From positions 1-64,000 of the forward strand of contig CAKQMS010000009.1 in NCBI GenBank assembly GCA_934254985.1: a stretch of DNA of 64,000 nucleotides, written 5' to 3'. The translations under genes were made by a program, and so were the position numbers. The notes below the pieces were generated by a model. The model ran no database searches and was not told the DNA's origin. It worked only from the letters and a program-made list of their open reading frames with translations. This document shows positions 61,240 through 64,000 of the stretch, piece after piece. Numbering within the stretch: position 1 is the stretch's first letter; each line of letters opens with the position of its first letter. This DNA is from an uncultured Prevotella sp. (GTDB lineage Bacteria; Bacteroidota; Bacteroidia; Bacteroidales; Bacteroidaceae).

Positions 61240-61521
61240 ATGAAGAAGAATTTTTTAGTAGCATTTATGCTTGTAGTTGCCGGCAACACTTTTGCCAAGA
61301 CATCAGCCGACACATTGGTAGTAACCACTCAGCCGCAGATGCACTGCCAGAACTGTGAGAAGAAAATCAAGAGCAACATTCGCTTCGTAAAGGGTACAAA
61401 GAAAATAGACACATCTGTAGAAGACCAGAAGGTTACTATTGTCTACGACTGCAAGAAAGCCAAATACGATGACTATGTTGAGGCTTTCAAGAAAATAGGA
61501 TATGATATAAAGAAGAAGTAG
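61240..61521 (+). CDS. exported HMA-domain metal-binding protein
   Basis: 93 residues. A signal peptide (VAGNTFAK, about 20) is followed by one HMA domain with the motif MHCQNCEKKI (C36, C39) and a typical end (VEAFKKIGYDIKKK). It would act in the periplasm as a metallochaperone, receiving the metal that enters through the receptor encoded 27 bp upstream. The strong terminator at 61539-61586 closes the operon. No P-type ATPase or efflux pump gene is adjacent. Confidence 0.88.
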   Translation: MKKNFLVAFMLVVAGNTFAKTSADTLVVTTQPQMHCQNCEKKIKSNIRFVKGTKKIDTSVEDQKVTIVYDCKKAKYDDYVEAFKKIGYDIKKK

Positions 61522-61538
61522 CTTATAGTAAGAAATGA

Positions 61539-61586
61539 AAATCGGTCATTAGAAAATGATAAGAAGCATTTTCTAATGACCGATTT
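61539..61586. terminator. 20-bp-stem bidirectional terminator after the metal cluster
   Basis: Positions 61539-61558 pair perfectly with 61567-61586 (8-nt loop), framed by AAATCGG and CCGATTT. It lies between converging frames. Confidence 0.92.
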
Positions 61587-61591
61587 GGGTA

Positions 61592-61789
61592 TCAGTAAGC
61601 TGGTACTGGCAATGCAACTAAACGGCTTTGTTTGTTTATCTTATAGCTCTTCTTGTTGCCCTTATTTCCGCTTAGGCTAACAACGTAAATGCCATGCGCA
61701 TGTAGAAGCGATTTCAACTCTTCGTTTTCTTGAAGAAGAGCCTCATTCTGCAGGAGAAGATGGTTGTATTTCTCTTGAATGTCTTCCAT
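61592..61789 (-). CDS. short coiled-coil protein or remnant, unknown function
   Basis: About 65 residues from ATG 61787-61789. The first half is a leucine-rich coiled coil (MEDIQEKYNHLLLQNEALLQ, then ENEELKSLLHAHGI). This resembles the opening coiled coil of larger helicase or primase-helicase (TOTE-type) proteins. The second half is basic (SLSGNKGNKKSYKINKQSR) and stops before any further domain. It may be the truncated front of such a gene or an independent small protein. The nearby remnants at 61960-62349 favour decay. Confidence 0.4.
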   Translation of the reverse strand: MEDIQEKYNHLLLQNEALLQENEELKSLLHAHGIYVVSLSGNKGNKKSYKINKQSRLVALPVPAY

Positions 61790-61946
61790 AATAAGAGTCT
61801 GTTTTGATGGTTTACACACGGAAACCTCACGGAATTTTCTATTCCTTACAAGCTCTCACTGTATAATAATAAATTCAGATAATCAGGTACTTACGTTATG
61901 GGTGCTTCCTCTATTGCAAGTAAAAACCGCGTGTAAAACCTTGTAA

Positions 61947-61977
61947 GCGCTTGTAAATTTTAGCCATTTACAAGCGC
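61947..61977. terminator. perfect hairpin at the end of a minus-strand remnant
   Basis: GCGCTTGTAAA (61947-61957) pairs with TTTACAAGCGC (61967-61977), with a 9-nt loop that holds the stop codon of the minus-strand frame ending at 61960. A terminator or recombination-site hairpin are both possible. Confidence 0.5.
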
Positions 61978-62060
61978 CCAAGTTGATTTATTGCCAGCTA
62001 TAGTGGTGTTGCTAATCTTTCCTTCCTTTCTAAGTTTGCGCAAGAGATTCCTCAGAATAG
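61960..62060 (-). pseudogene. possible C-terminal remnant of a winged-helix protein
   Basis: The minus strand reads ILRNLLRKLRKEGKISN then TTIAGNKSTWALVNG and stops. This is the type of winged-helix end found in helicases and Fic-like or AlbA-type regulators. Upstream of about 62060 the reading no longer looks coherent, while the plus strand there reads a different protein fragment. It is probably the tail of a gene whose body was lost. Confidence 0.3.
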
Positions 62061-62349
62061 TCTGGATGTCATCGACAAGAATATAGCCTTGAATGCCGAC
62101 ATTGAGAAACTGACAGATGACAGAACGAAACTCATTGGCGATGAGTCCAAACTTCTTGAAGACCACCGAAAGGAGAATAAAGAAATTCTCTCTCGCCATT
62201 TCTATGATATGTCTAATATGATGTCAAGGAATGAAGGCGTGTGGCTGTCGAATGGTTGGGTTAAGACTTTGCTTTCGATATTCTTGCCGTGTTTTCTTTA
62301 TACAGTCATTTCGATTGTCTATTTTGTTGCATCATACATAGACAAATAA
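61987..62349 (+). pseudogene. N-terminally truncated membrane protein remnant
   Basis: The frame is open from 61987 to TAA 62347-62349 without a convincing start; a TTG at 62089 is the earliest candidate. The text is a charged helical part (NADIEKLTDDRTKLIGDESK ... DHRKENKEILSRHFYDMSNM) followed by one C-terminal membrane helix (TLLSIFLPCFLYTVISIVYF). It looks like the last part of a larger coiled-coil membrane protein. No family recognised. A short intact gene starting at TTG is the alternative. Confidence 0.35.
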
Positions 62350-62414
62350 GCGGAGGATGGGCGATTTGAAGTCGCCTCATCCTTCACAATACATTGTGTC
62401 ATAATGAGAAAGAA

Positions 62415-63521
62415 CTAATCATAAACTTGTTGAAGGCTATAAGATGCATCTGCATACCCTTGAGTAGCAGCTTTTCTCCACCAGTATTTAGCTTGGGCTA
62501 TATCTTTTGGTACCAATGTTTCATAATCTGTAATTTTTTCACGATAAATATACACACTGGTGCATCTTTGGCTGTCCCAATACTCGCGTATTACATTGTC
62601 TTTGTCGCTCATATATTCAGTAGTTGATTTTGTTTCCCAATGCCAACCACTTTCTACAGATATGCCATCACGATACATGCATCCCAACTTGTATTGAGAC
62701 TTTGGATCTTTTAAGGATGCTCCTTTTTTGAATAATTCTACAGCTTTAATTGTGTCACAATTAACACCTATTCCTTGTTCATATGCAGTTCCTATTTCGC
62801 CAAATGCTCTTGGATAGCCATTCCTTGCAGACTCATTAAACCAATACACAGCTCGTGTTGTGTCTGATAGCCAAATGGAATTTTCGCCACCGAGCAATAT
62901 CAGTCCCAATATATATTGCGCCTTTGCGTTATTTTTCTTAGCTTCCGCAATTATAAAGTCACATGCCTTTCCACAATATCCGTCTGTTGTCGACTTATCC
63001 TCAAATCTTAGTAAAACAGGCATACGTCCTTCTTCAATCTTGGGATATTCTTTTTCCCAAGGATAAAAAGATTGGCATATCTTCATAGCCAAATCCAATT
63101 TCGTAGAATCATTGGAAGTATTGAACCTGTTTATTATATCATTATATGCCTCTTTCTCATATTTTTGGGGAAGATACTCATTATAATAGTACGAATATCC
63201 AGCTATTCCACCACCACCAACTGCACAAATTGCAATAATTATGATAAAATAGCGTAAAACGACTCCTTTTACTCGCCTAAACTTATTTTTTTGATCATTT
63301 GAAAAGCGAATGTTTGCAAGTTTCTTGAAAGGGAGGCATAATAAGCCTAATATGGACAATATAACAGAAGCCCCAAATTCCATATATTGTATCGCCTTTC
63401 TTTTAATACCAAGGATGCCTTGTCTCACATCCCCTTGTGGCTTGCCGCAATAAGTGCAAAATTGTGCATCTTCATCTATGAGTCTGCCACAGTAGCGGCA
63501 ATATACCTGTTTCTTATCCAT
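62415..63521 (-). CDS. zinc-ribbon membrane protein with Sel1-like repeats
   Basis: 368 residues. The N-terminal zinc ribbon YCRYCG ... FCTYCGKPQ (about 8-27) faces the cytoplasm. Two hydrophobic segments follow (about 47-66 and 90-111). The C-terminal half carries Sel1-like TPR repeats (AKAQYILGLILLGGENS, PRAFGEIGTAYEQGIGV, PKSQYKLGCMYRDGISV, AKYWWRKAATQGYADASYSL). Sel1 proteins work as interaction scaffolds. It lies 44 bp after another zinc-ribbon membrane protein in the same direction, so the two probably act together. Function unknown. Confidence 0.78.
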   Translation of the reverse strand: MDKKQVYCRYCGRLIDEDAQFCTYCGKPQGDVRQGILGIKRKAIQYMEFGASVILSILGLLCLPFKKLANIRFSNDQKNKFRRVKGVVLRYFIIIIAICAVGGGGIAGYSYYYNEYLPQKYEKEAYNDIINRFNTSNDSTKLDLAMKICQSFYPWEKEYPKIEEGRMPVLLRFEDKSTTDGYCGKACDFIIAEAKKNNAKAQYILGLILLGGENSIWLSDTTRAVYWFNESARNGYPRAFGEIGTAYEQGIGVNCDTIKAVELFKKGASLKDPKSQYKLGCMYRDGISVESGWHWETKSTTEYMSDKDNVIREYWDSQRCTSVYIYREKITDYETLVPKDIAQAKYWWRKAATQGYADASYSLQQVYD

Positions 63522-63565
63522 GATGACTATTGTGTTTATAATTTGAATAGAGCATGATACATATT

Positions 63566-64000
63566 TTACAACTTTTTTCCACAGAATTTACAATAAATAG
63601 AACTGTCGTAGTCCACTTTTCTTCCACAATGTCTACAATATTTAACAGTTTTTATACAGTTGTTAGAAGAGAGTTCATCCTCTTTGCTTTGTTCTGTTAC
63701 AGGATGGTTCATCTCTGTTGGCTTGTCCGTAGGTTGTACTTCGCTTTCTTCGTTTGTTTTATCAACGTCCAACACATTCTTAAGAGGCATAAATCGTATT
63801 TCTTCCTCTGTTTTAGAACACGTTTCCGATTCTTCGTCCTCCATTTTATGTATGTCGGTAATTTCTTGCTTATCGGTTAACAGCACTTTCCCTTTCTTTG
63901 AATTCATCATTGCATAACCTAACATCAAACAGAAAAGACCTGGTGCGACCAATTCGGTTGCATCAAAATAATGAAAGTTCGTTGCAGAGCAATAGAACGC
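63566..64000 (-). CDS. zinc-ribbon membrane protein, 5' end beyond the window
   Basis: The frame stays open to the right edge, so the gene starts outside; a TTG at 63952 would be the only start inside. Residues near the edge form a membrane helix (ATELVAPGLFCLMLGYAMMN). A long acidic linker rich in Glu, Thr and Ser follows (EDEESETCSKTEEEIRF). The protein ends in a zinc ribbon (YCRHCGRKVD ... IYCKFCGKKL). It is the upstream partner of the zinc-ribbon/Sel1 protein at 62415-63521, whose N-terminal ribbon is very similar. Function unknown. Confidence 0.65.
   Translation of the reverse strand, partial: AFYCSATNFHYFDATELVAPGLFCLMLGYAMMNSKKGKVLLTDKQEITDIHKMEDEESETCSKTEEEIRFMPLKNVLDVDKTNEESEVQPTDKPTEMNHPVTEQSKEDELSSNNCIKTVKYCRHCGRKVDYDSSIYCKFCGKKL

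Overview
The window looks like a chromosomal segment of a Prevotella/Segatella-type member of the Bacteroidales. The grounds are recurrent promoters of the Bacteroidetes form TAnnTTTG with few Shine-Dalgarno sites, a SusC/SusD pair with DUF4843 and PKD-like lipoproteins, Omp28-type and adhesin-like surface proteins with type IX-like C-terminal tails, FimB/Mfa2-like and DUF4595-like lipoproteins, and housekeeping genes (pnp, ruvB, dprA, dapB, lepB) of Bacteroidetes type. No tRNA, rRNA, CRISPR array or complete insertion sequence was seen.

Layout. 0-4 kb: two AAA+/DUF4143 ATPases on the minus strand whose 3' ends carry an exact 91-bp direct repeat, followed by the stub of a probable third ATPase. 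4-11 kb: a flavodiiron protein and sugar kinase operon, a small membrane protein, an M16 peptidase, and an operon of a thioredoxin-fold lipoprotein, a PafA-like phosphatase and a Nudix hydrolase. 11.4-13.8 kb: pnp. 13.8-14.9 kb: a gene-poor stretch with a candidate small RNA and palindromes. 14.9-24.1 kb: an accessory RHS locus with a secreted protein, an RHS protein ending in a lipase-like toxin tail, an exported ankyrin protein that is its likely immunity partner, a second RHS-type protein, and a scrambled RHS pseudogene built partly from pieces of that second gene. 24.2-32.6 kb: ruvB, dprA, a thioesterase, DUF2851, dapB, lepB, a signal-peptidase paralogue without the catalytic serine, WbqC-like and DUF3332 genes.

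33-44 kb: a TPR/AraC membrane-bound regulator divergent from two large exported proteins, then fimbrial-like and other lipoproteins. 44-52.5 kb: a RagA/RagB-type nutrient uptake operon (SusC, SusD, DUF4843, PKD-like, TlpA-like thioredoxin) with no carbohydrate-active enzyme. 52.7-58.4 kb: a Fic protein behind a tandem array of promoter repeats, a BamE-like/DUF4476 protein, an AEC transporter, lipoproteins and an outer-membrane barrel. 58.6-61.5 kb: a compact metal-handling cluster (HMA-AraC fusion regulator, TonB-dependent receptor, exported HMA protein). 61.5-64 kb: gene remnants and two zinc-ribbon membrane proteins.

Most likely functional units are the RHS toxin with ankyrin immunity (interbacterial competition), the HMA-AraC/receptor/HMA cluster (metal sensing and uptake), and the SusCD-like operon (probably peptide or cofactor uptake rather than glycan). 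A family of palindromic repeats that carries promoter boxes recurs at three places (about 6.2, 34.6 and 52.8 kb). All family calls come from reading the sequence; no database search was possible.
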